Positions 8,560-15,774 of a stretch of 64,000 nucleotides of DNA are shown here, piece after piece. Under the pieces are notes generated by a model, which was not told the DNA's origin, did not search any database, and was given only the letters and a program-made list of their open reading frames with translations. The stretch comes from Streptococcus suis (GTDB taxonomy: Bacteria; Bacillota; Bacilli; Lactobacillales; Streptococcaceae). The first letter of the stretch is position 1; every line of letters starts with the position of its first letter. Position numbers and translations under genes: made by a program. The stretch spans positions 1-64,000 of the forward strand of contig NZ_POJH01000010.1 of assembly GCF_002960625.1 (NCBI RefSeq), read 5' to 3'.

Positions 8560-11273
8560 TCTGTCATCTCCTTATATAACTTTATAAGATGATTTGTACG
8601 CTCTTCATCACTTGTAAATGGTGTTGACTTATAGGCTCTTTCAACAATTTCATCAATTTTAAGATGTGCTTCCTTCAATCGAGCATTCATCGGTTTGTTA
8701 GCTCCACCGTACAGTTGGGCCAAGGTTCCACCTTCTTCCTCTCGGACATCAAACATATCCAGAACTGCTTCCTCTAGCATTGCTTTACGTCTTTCTGATA
8801 ATTCAGGTATTGGAAACGTATTATATACTAAATCTGCGGAATACCTAAATCGGCTATCTAATTTGCCACCAACTTCTCTTAGCCAGCAAAGATGCATTTT
8901 TGAGCCAAGAACCCCAACTAGCCAAATAGGAGCATCAAATAATACGCAATTTGAGTTTGTTGTGATAATGCCTGCTTCAAGATAATCTACCGGTAAATAT
9001 TCCCTACTTTCAGATGAAGTTACAGGTAGAACGAGTGCTGGTAGCTCTTTATGTCTAATTTCTGAAAATCTCCATGGCTGACTCGCTAATTTTTTTGTCC
9101 CTGCTCTCTTCGACGTTTCTCTAAAATATTTTACCTGTTCAATTTTTCTAGCAATATCAGGAATCTTTATAGCTTCAGTCCAATTCGAATCATTAAGCCA
9201 TATAACATATGAATAAGTGCCATTCATTAAATCCGTAGCATTGATAATTTTTTTCAAAAATCCAGATGCATTTGGAAATTCACTAATTAACTTTAAATAT
9301 TGGTCCACAGTGAAAAATAAATTATCGCCCCCTAACTCAACACTACCTTTAACCATAGTGCCCGGCAGCTTACTAATTGGCTCCTTAATTTTTTGGATAT
9401 TGAAGAATTCACCTCCCCTTAAATATGCATTAATCTTTGGAACCTCAATTAATGAGCCATTTTCATACAAATATTTCGATGAAGAGATTGGATTTTGTAA
9501 CCCTACAATAGCAACTGTAACCCCTGCATTTCCTTTTGCACTATTTGACCATTTAAATGATGGATAGGCAAAGCTGATTTCAAGATTATTTAAAATGTGG
9601 GTAGAAAAGAAAGCTACTTGTTCTCCTTGGAAAATGGAGTTGGTTGTTACAAAAGATAAACTAGCATTTTTTCCCTTAATAAAGCGACTACCTTTTACAA
9701 ACCACCCCAATATATAATCAATTTTCTTTGCAATTATTGGAAAAATGCTGTTCCGAAGATCTTCTTTTTGTTCTAAACTTTGTCCTTTTTTTCCGACTGC
9801 CCCAATATAAGGCGGATTACCTATCAGATAGATTTCATCGGTTGGGGTATGAGGAACGACTGTAGCCCAGTCAAGTCTAAGGGCATTTCCTTGAGTGATA
9901 TTTCCAGCATCACGCAGAGGGAGAAAAGCAGATTGTAAATTGATCTCGTTTAGTGCTTCTAAATTCATTTGATATTCAGCAATCCACAGAGATAATCTAG
10001 CTACTTCATGTGCAAAATCATCTAATTCAATTCCATAAAACTGATTCAAGCTAATTTTCGACGTTTCGAAGAAATCAATTTTTCCATCTTGTCGTAGTTC
10101 TCGTAGTATTTTTAATAGTCTTATTTCCAAACGACGAAGCTCTTTATAGGTGATAATAAGGAAATTCCCTGAGCCACAGGCAGGGTCAAAGAATTTTATC
10201 TTGGATAGGCGTTCGTGAAGTGTGGACACTTCTTTCTCGTAAGCTACCCTATTCTCTCGCCTGGTTCTCTCGGTTATGTCCTTGTCTTCGTTCTCATTGA
10301 TTTTATCTACGATAGCCTGAAAATTGGCAGTCAGTTCATCGAGAAAGAGCGGTTTGATGACCTTCATGATATTTTCAACAGAAGTATAGTGCATACCAGA
10401 GCTTGAACGGTGCTCGCTGCTAGCCACTGTCTGAATCATGGCCCCTAAAATATCCGGATTGATTTCATTCCAGTTGAGGAGCTCCCCTGCTTCCAAGATT
10501 AATTTTCTAGTTTTCTTATCAAAAACTAGATTGGTTGATGCATCTGTAAACAGTTTTCCATTGACATAAGGAAATTCCTGTAACCAGCTTTCTTGGCTAA
10601 AACGATTAGCAATATCTAAGCTAGCAAATATCTGATTAAAAAGAGTATTTAAATCACTGCCATCTTCTCGCGAGCGTGTTTTGATGGCATTTGTAAAGAT
10701 ACCCTTTTTCATGATTTCTGTATCTTCAGCAAATAACAGAAAGAGAAGTCGAATCAGAAACAGGTTAAACTCTTTTTCCTCTTGACTTCGGTCATCAAAA
10801 TGATTGATTTTCTTTAATTCATCATACAAACGTGTGAACCGTTCCGCAGCCTTTATATCCGCAGGATTCTCCTTGGCATAATCTACCTTCTCGACGCCAT
10901 TCCAAGCCAAGAAGAAATCAGCATAGGTCGGCAAATCCTTAAAAGGGATCTGTAAGGTATCGAATGTCTTAGTATCCTTGGCCGCAAAGTCCACAAAGTT
11001 GGTCACAATGATATAACGGGGTTGTGATTTTTTATCCTTGATTGCTTCTTCAATCTCAGCAACACCTGCCACAACCGACTTGTCAGTGGGAACAGTCTTG
11101 AAATAGAGCTTATTCTTGATTTCACCACTTTGTTCTTTACGGATACGGGTGATAGTCGCTTTTGGAATATCATAAAAAGACAAAAATTCATAGATAAAAG
11201 AAGCTTGGTCTAAACCAACTTCCAATAACTGCTGAATCTTGTCTTCGATTGTAATAATATCAAACTTTGCCAT
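8547..11273 (-). CDS. MmeI-family class I DNA adenine methyltransferase
   Basis: 908 residues with the MmeI-family order: N-terminal domain (1-150), helical spacer (150-310, with FAEDTE and HYTSVENI), SAM-binding motif I DPACGSGNF (363-371), catalytic motif IV NPPY (486-489, N6-adenine type), a target-recognition region (about 620-800) and the C-terminal helix (TLAQLY...ERTNHLIKLY). In classical MmeI the N-domain is a PD-(D/E)xK nuclease. Here the expected ExK position reads LYFKT (56-60): K59 is present but the acid is Y57, and no upstream Asp is evident, so the nuclease is probably lost. Start ATG at 11273 with TAGGAG. First gene of the operon. Confidence 0.9.
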   Translation of the reverse strand: MAKFDIITIEDKIQQLLEVGLDQASFIYEFLSFYDIPKATITRIRKEQSGEIKNKLYFKTVPTDKSVVAGVAEIEEAIKDKKSQPRYIIVTNFVDFAAKDTKTFDTLQIPFKDLPTYADFFLAWNGVEKVDYAKENPADIKAAERFTRLYDELKKINHFDDRSQEEKEFNLFLIRLLFLLFAEDTEIMKKGIFTNAIKTRSREDGSDLNTLFNQIFASLDIANRFSQESWLQEFPYVNGKLFTDASTNLVFDKKTRKLILEAGELLNWNEINPDILGAMIQTVASSEHRSSSGMHYTSVENIMKVIKPLFLDELTANFQAIVDKINENEDKDITERTRRENRVAYEKEVSTLHERLSKIKFFDPACGSGNFLIITYKELRRLEIRLLKILRELRQDGKIDFFETSKISLNQFYGIELDDFAHEVARLSLWIAEYQMNLEALNEINLQSAFLPLRDAGNITQGNALRLDWATVVPHTPTDEIYLIGNPPYIGAVGKKGQSLEQKEDLRNSIFPIIAKKIDYILGWFVKGSRFIKGKNASLSFVTTNSIFQGEQVAFFSTHILNNLEISFAYPSFKWSNSAKGNAGVTVAIVGLQNPISSSKYLYENGSLIEVPKINAYLRGGEFFNIQKIKEPISKLPGTMVKGSVELGGDNLFFTVDQYLKLISEFPNASGFLKKIINATDLMNGTYSYVIWLNDSNWTEAIKIPDIARKIEQVKYFRETSKRAGTKKLASQPWRFSEIRHKELPALVLPVTSSESREYLPVDYLEAGIITTNSNCVLFDAPIWLVGVLGSKMHLCWLREVGGKLDSRFRYSADLVYNTFPIPELSERRKAMLEEAVLDMFDVREEEGGTLAQLYGGANKPMNARLKEAHLKIDEIVERAYKSTPFTSDEERTNHLIKLYKEMTECQD

Positions 11274-11299
11274 AATATCTCCTACTTTTTCCTAACACA

Positions 11300-11315
11300 T
11301 TTGTATTAGTACAAA
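11300..11315. promoter_or_regulatory. Palindrome in the restriction-operon leader
   Basis: TTTGTA-TTAG-TACAAA is a perfect 6-bp inverted repeat between the likely -10 (11347-11352) and the ribosome-binding site. Its position would suit an operator for autoregulation; no regulator gene is identified next to it. Confidence 0.35.
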
Positions 11316-11346
11316 AGGAGCGTTTGATGAAAAAATAACCCACGTT

Positions 11347-11352
11347 ATTATA
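11347..11352 (-). promoter_or_regulatory. Likely -10 of the restriction-like operon
   Basis: TATAAT on the minus strand, about 75 nt upstream of the methyltransferase ATG. The -35 is poor. It lies between the 44-bp repeats and the operon. Confidence 0.45.
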
Positions 11353-11407
11353 CTAAACACACCATTCAGTTTCCTAATCTTATTTTGTGATAGGACTGTT
11401 GTTATTA

Positions 11408-11539
11408 GGGTTTGACTGAAAGTCAAACCCATGGTATACGTAGTATATCATGGGTTTGACTGAAAGTCAAACCCATGGTATACGTAGTATATCATGGGTT
11501 TGACTGAAAGTCAAACCCATGGTATACGTAGTATATCAT
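11408..11539. repeat. Three exact 44-bp tandem repeats of alternating palindromes
   Basis: Three identical, head-to-tail 44-bp units at 11408-11451, 11452-11495 and 11496-11539, then GGG of a fourth. Each unit holds GGGTTTGACT-GAA-AGTCAAACCC (10-bp stem) and an imperfect palindrome CCCATGGTATAC-GTA-GTATATCATGGG whose last GGG opens the next unit. The array therefore alternates two hairpins sharing their edges. It sits between the stop of the DUF3885 gene and the promoter of the restriction-like operon. It could be a terminator-like structure, a protein-binding array or a mobile repeat. Confidence 0.95.
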
Positions 11540-11561
11540 GGGTGCATTTTTATATTTGTTA

Positions 11562-12173
11562 TTATCTGTTCACCCTCCTCACCATCTCCTCCATATCATA
11601 GTCAAAAAGCAGGTCATGGCAATCTGTAAAGAGCTGACGACGCTTGCCATCATCCACCACCGCGATATCCACTCCCCTATCGTCATAGCAATGATACAGA
11701 ACCTTTTCCTTGCTAGATAGAAAGATAAGAGAGGCAGAAAGGTAGTGAAAACCACCATGGTCAGCCTTGATAATCTCCCACAACAGAGCTTCCAAATCTT
11801 GGTCAGCGACCGGGAAAAGATAGCGTTCAAAGACCAGCACTTCTCCCGTCCAGTCCTCCACTTCTATTAGCTCAGGCTCAGGACACTTGTTAAAGTTAAA
11901 TTTCGATGTAAAATGCCAGAGGTAGCTGGCTATATCCCTTTCTTCCTCTTGAAGAAGAGAGAGAACCACATAGTCGTATCCTGAACTAGCCCGCTCCAAA
12001 AGCTCAACCGCACGCGCATAAGCTCGGTCCAGATAAACTTTCTTAGGAAGGGTTTCAGCCTCCTCTGCAGGACCAACTTCAAATTTCAAAGCGAGCGGGG
12101 TTGCATAGAAAAATGGACCTACCAATTGGTGTTCACCAAATTGAAAATCTCTTAGCCAATCCATTAGTTTCAT
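11562..12173 (-). CDS. DUF3885 domain protein
   Basis: 203-residue soluble acidic protein of the DUF3885 type: FYATPLALKFEVG near the N-terminus, then YLDRAYARAVELLERA and a mixed alpha/beta remainder ending EEMVRRVNR. Members of this family are uncharacterised and are sometimes found as immunity-like neighbours. The frame extends 42 codons further upstream, but the ATG at 12173 has GGAG at good spacing and the extension would overlap the divergent protease gene. The gene ends 22 bp from the 44-bp repeat array. Confidence 0.75.
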   Translation of the reverse strand: MKLMDWLRDFQFGEHQLVGPFFYATPLALKFEVGPAEEAETLPKKVYLDRAYARAVELLERASSGYDYVVLSLLQEEERDIASYLWHFTSKFNFNKCPEPELIEVEDWTGEVLVFERYLFPVADQDLEALLWEIIKADHGGFHYLSASLIFLSSKEKVLYHCYDDRGVDIAVVDDGKRRQLFTDCHDLLFDYDMEEMVRRVNR

Positions 12174-12286
12174 AGATATTCTCCTTTTATACTTTTGTAT
12201 CATTATATCACGCTTAACAAAATTCTGTCTAGTTTTCCATAGGAAAATATGATAGACTAGTACTAAACACAAACTAGGAGAAAAAT

Positions 12287-13162
12287 ATGAAAACAGCATT
12301 CATTTCAGAAAAAGCCAAATCACGCTTTAACCTCAATTTTATCCTATCGCCTATCGTGGGCATTATCTTGATGATTCTAGCGGAAATTATCGGCTATATA
12401 GTCATAATGACCTTATTTTTCAACTACATCTATGACCCATTTGTATCACTAAGTTTGGAATTATTTTCCTTTGCCTTTATCAGCCTCGCTGTTATCCTCT
12501 GGGCAAGATTTGTAGAAAAAAGTCCTTGGCTTGGGCTTGGGATGACAAAAAAAGGAGCCCTAAAAGACTTCCTACTGGGTTGGGGACTTGGAGCCGCTAT
12601 GTTGACTGCCTGTGTTTTGCTCATGTGGGGATTTGGGGCTGTGCAATTTACTAGCTTTCACATTTCACCCGCCTTTCTGGGAGAATTTCTCATTCTGGTC
12701 TTGGCCTGGTCCGTTCAGGGAACGACCGAAGAATTACTCACTCGGGGCTGGATGTTTTCATCCCTTTCTGCCAAGCACAATATCCCTGTCGGTATCCTTA
12801 TTTCCTCCCTCTTCTTCACCTTTCTCCACTTGGGAAATAATGCCATTTCCCTCATTCCTATCCTAGACCTGACCCTCTTTGCCATTCTGGCCTGTCTGGT
12901 CATGTTGAAAACAGGCAATCTCTGGGTGATTGGTGGTATCCATGCTGCATGGAATTGTTTCCAAGGAAATGTCTTCGCCTTTCCAGTGAGCGGTAACCAG
13001 GCTGGTCAAGCCTTTATTGCAGTAGAAACCTCTGGCCCAGACTGGTTGTCAGGCGGTGCTTTCGGTGTGGAAGGATCCGTTATCAGCCTCATCGTCCAAG
13101 GTCTTGTCATCGCTTGGTTGGTTTACGACCTCTACTTTAAAAATAAAAATACAGCTCAATAA
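12287..13162 (+). CDS. CPBP (CAAX-type) intramembrane metalloprotease
   Basis: 291-residue polytopic membrane protein with the three CPBP/Abi motifs: EE-x3-R (E148, E149, R153 in TTEELLTRGW), H181 (FTFLHLGN) and H219 with N223 (GGIHAAWNCFQGN). These form the zinc site inside the membrane. Family members cleave membrane peptides, and in Gram-positives some give self-immunity to bacteriocins; no bacteriocin gene is visible nearby. ATG at 12287 has AGGAG upstream. It is divergent from the DUF3885 gene and ends in a shared terminator with the DUF975 gene. Confidence 0.88.
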   Translation: MKTAFISEKAKSRFNLNFILSPIVGIILMILAEIIGYIVIMTLFFNYIYDPFVSLSLELFSFAFISLAVILWARFVEKSPWLGLGMTKKGALKDFLLGWGLGAAMLTACVLLMWGFGAVQFTSFHISPAFLGEFLILVLAWSVQGTTEELLTRGWMFSSLSAKHNIPVGILISSLFFTFLHLGNNAISLIPILDLTLFAILACLVMLKTGNLWVIGGIHAAWNCFQGNVFAFPVSGNQAGQAFIAVETSGPDWLSGGAFGVEGSVISLIVQGLVIAWLVYDLYFKNKNTAQ

Positions 13163-13165
13163 TGA

Positions 13166-13205
13166 AGAAAGACTGTCGGCTATTCACTAGCTGACAGTCT
13201 TTCTT
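13166..13205. terminator. Bidirectional terminator of the protease and DUF975 genes
   Basis: AAGAAAGACTGTC and GACAGTCTTTCTT form a 13-bp perfect stem. The DUF975 stop codon (13180-13182) lies inside the loop region, so the two convergent genes end within the same hairpin. Confidence 0.8.
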
Positions 13206-14013
13206 TTAAATCCTGATAAAAAATAGCTCTGCTGATTTGATAATAAGGTCTGACATAAAAAGATAGAAGGTTGAGGGTCAGGCATTCACTGATAAACCAG
13301 ACAAAAAATGCCAAGTCCAAACAGAAAGCTTTCCAATAAGCTCCCTTCATCAATAGCTGACTTTCTTGAAAAACAGCCCTAGGCTGATGGTAGCGGTCCT
13401 CTGTTAGTTGATCATATAAAACAAATACGGTCTGGGAGAAGCGATAATGGATAAAGAAATAGATTAAACAGCCCAGGACCAGAAGAATGAAGCCTGTCTG
13501 TAAGAATTGGCTTGGATGATAAAGTGCCAGCTCTGCCATTGCCCCAGGCGATAAAATCATCAAACTATGCAAAACCAAACCGGCGATGAGATGGCCAATA
13601 CCTAGGACCAGCGGTAGCCCCGCTAGAAAATCAATCAAGTAATGGAAAATCAGGGTGATTAAGACTGGTTTTGTCCACTCCTTTCTGGGAAGGAACAGAC
13701 TGCCCTTTACATTAAGCTTATCCACTTCTCCTTTGAGAAAGGACATGAGCTGAAGGCTTGCTAGACCAAGGAGAATGTGTGTGATAGCATTCAATATCGA
13801 GCTAGTGACCAGGGCCAGAGAGAGATGGGCTACCAAACGTTCTACAACCAGACTGCTATCCTGCCTAAGCAGAAGAAAGCCTCGCAGAGCAGCAAGTAAG
13901 CCCCCGACAAGATGACAAATAGACAATACCACTACAGGCGAAAAGGCGACCGTCATGCCCTGGGTTTCCTCACGGATTAGGGTAGCTTCTGCCATCTTCT
14001 CCTTCATCCACAT
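13180..14013 (-). CDS. DUF975 membrane protein, copy 1
   Basis: 277-residue membrane protein with about six hydrophobic segments and the DUF975 C-terminal pattern: SQLLMKGAYWKAF, a hydrophobic stretch, then SFYVRPYYQISRAIFYQDL. Role unknown; probably a cytoplasmic-membrane protein. Several ATGs lie in a row; the third (ending at 14013) has AAAGGAGGG at 7-nt spacing and is the best start. It follows a paralogue on the same strand by about 60 nt, so the two are probably co-transcribed. Confidence 0.78.
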   Translation of the reverse strand: MWMKEKMAEATLIREETQGMTVAFSPVVVLSICHLVGGLLAALRGFLLLRQDSSLVVERLVAHLSLALVTSSILNAITHILLGLASLQLMSFLKGEVDKLNVKGSLFLPRKEWTKPVLITLIFHYLIDFLAGLPLVLGIGHLIAGLVLHSLMILSPGAMAELALYHPSQFLQTGFILLVLGCLIYFFIHYRFSQTVFVLYDQLTEDRYHQPRAVFQESQLLMKGAYWKAFCLDLAFFVWFISECLTLNLLSFYVRPYYQISRAIFYQDLKERLSASE

Positions 14014-14075
14014 CATCATCCCTCCTTTCAACTCCCTACTTGTTAACTCAACTATTCACTCTACTAAAGAAAAAG

Positions 14076-14969
14076 CTAAACTACCGACGATGACATAAAC
14101 CGATTGCTTTCTGAGAAAAGACTTTTAAAGACAAGAGGATTTTTTGCCTTCAAGTCCTCATAAAACAAGACCCTACAGGTCCAATAATATGGATAAACAT
14201 GGAAAGCTAGCAATCCCAAAGTCATGAAAATACCGATAAACCAGCCCAGGAAAGACAGGTCTAGCAAAAACAAACGCCATCTATTTCCTTTCATCAATTG
14301 CCAACTCTGTCTGAATAAGACCAAAGGTGAGGAGTAGGTTCCAATTTCCAGATGGTCATAGAGTAGAAATTCGACCAGACTAAAACTATAGCCAATAAAA
14401 CTGGTCACTAAGCCACCTATGATGAGCAAGGCTAGCCCTAATTGCATACTACTAGAATGAAATAAGGCACCGATGTCTGGTAGTAGTCCAAAATAGATAG
14501 CTCCTAAAGCTCCCTCATCTAACAGCGCCCAAGTAATCAAGCTGGTTCCAATCAAAATCGGTAGACTGCACACAAAGAGCAAGGCTCTTCGAATGATAAC
14601 CGTTAAAACCAGCGGGAAGATATTCTTCTCATCCAGTCGGTTAAAACAATCCATGAAAGTCAGACGGCAACCTTCTTTTCGAACAAGTCGTATGAGCTGA
14701 AAACAAGCGGTGATAATCAGGCATTCTATAGCCAGATTAAAAAATATGCTTGGTGGAGATAGGTGGATGTGAAAGCTACGAACACTTCCAAATTCCTCAA
14801 CCGTTTTGTTAAAAATAGGGATACCAGCCCAGCCATAAGCAAACTTCAAGTAGGATGTAACCAGAGTAGAGAGGAAAGAAATCAAAATGGGGGGCATAAA
14901 CAAGAAAATCATCCCATCTGTTGTACTTCTAATATCTCTTGCTTTCGCACGAATATCACTATTTAGCAT
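14076..14969 (-). CDS. DUF975 membrane protein, copy 2
   Basis: 297-residue paralogue of the following gene, with the clearer DUF975 signature: SWQLMKGNRWRLFLLDLSF then AFHVYPYYWTCRVLFYEDL. About six membrane segments. Start ATG at 14969 with AAAGGGG. The two copies align end to end except for N-terminal extensions, which indicates an old tandem duplication. Likely promoter: TATAAT on the minus strand at 15069-15074. Bases 14970-15109 otherwise hold only this AT-rich leader. Confidence 0.8.
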   Translation of the reverse strand: MLNSDIRAKARDIRSTTDGMIFLFMPPILISFLSTLVTSYLKFAYGWAGIPIFNKTVEEFGSVRSFHIHLSPPSIFFNLAIECLIITACFQLIRLVRKEGCRLTFMDCFNRLDEKNIFPLVLTVIIRRALLFVCSLPILIGTSLITWALLDEGALGAIYFGLLPDIGALFHSSSMQLGLALLIIGGLVTSFIGYSFSLVEFLLYDHLEIGTYSSPLVLFRQSWQLMKGNRWRLFLLDLSFLGWFIGIFMTLGLLAFHVYPYYWTCRVLFYEDLKAKNPLVFKSLFSESNRFMSSSVV

Positions 14970-15109
14970 AGATTACCCCTTTCGTTTAGCCTTCGGGTCT
15001 AAGACCAGCAAGGAAAAATCTCCTTGAGTTGATACCTACTATTGATAAACTAGCCTTTAATTATATATATTATACTATTTTGTACAAGAAATTTCTATAA
15101 ATTCTATAA

Positions 15110-15147
15110 AAAAATTGCAAAAAATCCTAGTCTGAAAACTAGGATTT
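15110..15147 (-). terminator. Terminator after the DUF2087 gene
   Basis: AAATCCTAG/CTAGGATTT hairpin (15122-15147) followed on the minus strand by a T-rich run. Its stem is the same as that of the hairpin on the other side of the gene (15464-15492). Confidence 0.75.
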
Positions 15148-15186
15148 GATAAAATCAGATTGCCATCCTTTCTCTACTCGATGACA

Positions 15187-15453
15187 TCAGTTCTGTTCTT
15201 CTATTCTGTATTCCAAACCATACTGGTCACGCGATAGGTAGCCATAATCTACCAAGTAGCGTCTTAAAATAGCATAATCATCATAGATCTCAGCTAGAAA
15301 GGCATTGACATCTTTTTCTGTAAATGTCGAGCCCTTCTTAGCCAATTCCTCCTGCAAGTAGGCAAACAAGACCTGCTTACTTTTTAATTTCTTCGGAATG
15401 ACAAGCAACTTCCCATCTCGAAAAAATTTTTCGTGAATATCTTGAGTGTTCAT
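15187..15453 (-). CDS. DUF2087 protein
   Basis: 88-residue protein with the complete DUF2087 pattern: FFRDGKLLVIPKKLKSKQ, then FTEKDVNAFL and DDYAILRRYLVDYGYL. The domain is a small helical, winged-helix-like fold often annotated as transcriptional-regulator related; the function is not established. ATG at 15453 has GGAGGG upstream; the open frame starting 4 codons earlier would use TTG inside the ribosome-binding site. It is flanked by two hairpins with the same stem, so it forms a small independent or read-through unit downstream of pheT. Confidence 0.8.
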   Translation of the reverse strand: MNTQDIHEKFFRDGKLLVIPKKLKSKQVLFAYLQEELAKKGSTFTEKDVNAFLAEIYDDYAILRRYLVDYGYLSRDQYGLEYRIEEQN

Positions 15454-15463
15454 ACTTCCCTCC

Positions 15464-15492
15464 AAAAAATCCTAGCCCGCTGACTAGGATTT
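15464..15492 (-). terminator. Hairpin upstream of DUF2087 (pheT operon terminator)
   Basis: AAATCCTAG/CTAGGATTT with an 8-nt loop, followed on the minus strand by T6 that runs straight into the GGAGGG ribosome-binding site. It is probably the phe operon terminator, with partial read-through into DUF2087. Confidence 0.65.
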
Positions 15493-15499
15493 AGTAGTA

Positions 15500-15770
15500 T
15501 AGTCTTTCAGTTTGCTTTTAGTACTAGCTCCAAAGGTTTGGGAAACCTTTGGAGGTCGGAAATAGAGCGAATAAAGTTCGCATCAAAAGCTGCAGATAGC
15601 TTGCACAGACTAACAGTCTGTGCAAGGCTGAAAATATTACTTGCGATAGCAAGTCACAGCTGTCGAGTACGGCAAAGCGAGTTCAAATAATCTGAAATTA
15701 TTTGAAGTTGGAGATAAGGAAACGGAGTTTCCTCATACGTCGAAGTAATAAAAGATAAAATGAAAGACTA
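15500..15770. repeat. BOX-like modular repeat element with terminal inverted repeats
   Basis: About 271 bp between the pheT stop and the DUF2087 leader. The ends are imperfect inverted repeats of about 27 bp starting TAGTCTTTCA (15500-15509) and ending TGAAAGACTA (15761-15770). Inside are serial hairpins: 15528-15554 (12-bp stem), 15600-15626 (12-bp stem), ACTTGC/GCAAGT, and 15682-15706 (10-bp stem). The segment GTACGGCAAAGCGA resembles part of pneumococcal BOX modules. No coding frame. Probably a non-autonomous mobile repeat; the assignment to BOX is by resemblance only. Confidence 0.6.
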
Positions 15771-15774
15771 AAGT

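Noticed and set aside
11315-11340. AAAGGAG then ATG-AAA-AAA-TAA on the plus strand near the defence promoter
   Set aside because: The frame is three codons long, so it cannot be a gene; the ribosome-binding-like sequence is probably chance.
11408-11539. CRISPR array
   Set aside because: The 44-bp units are contiguous and identical with no variable spacers, and no cas genes are present.
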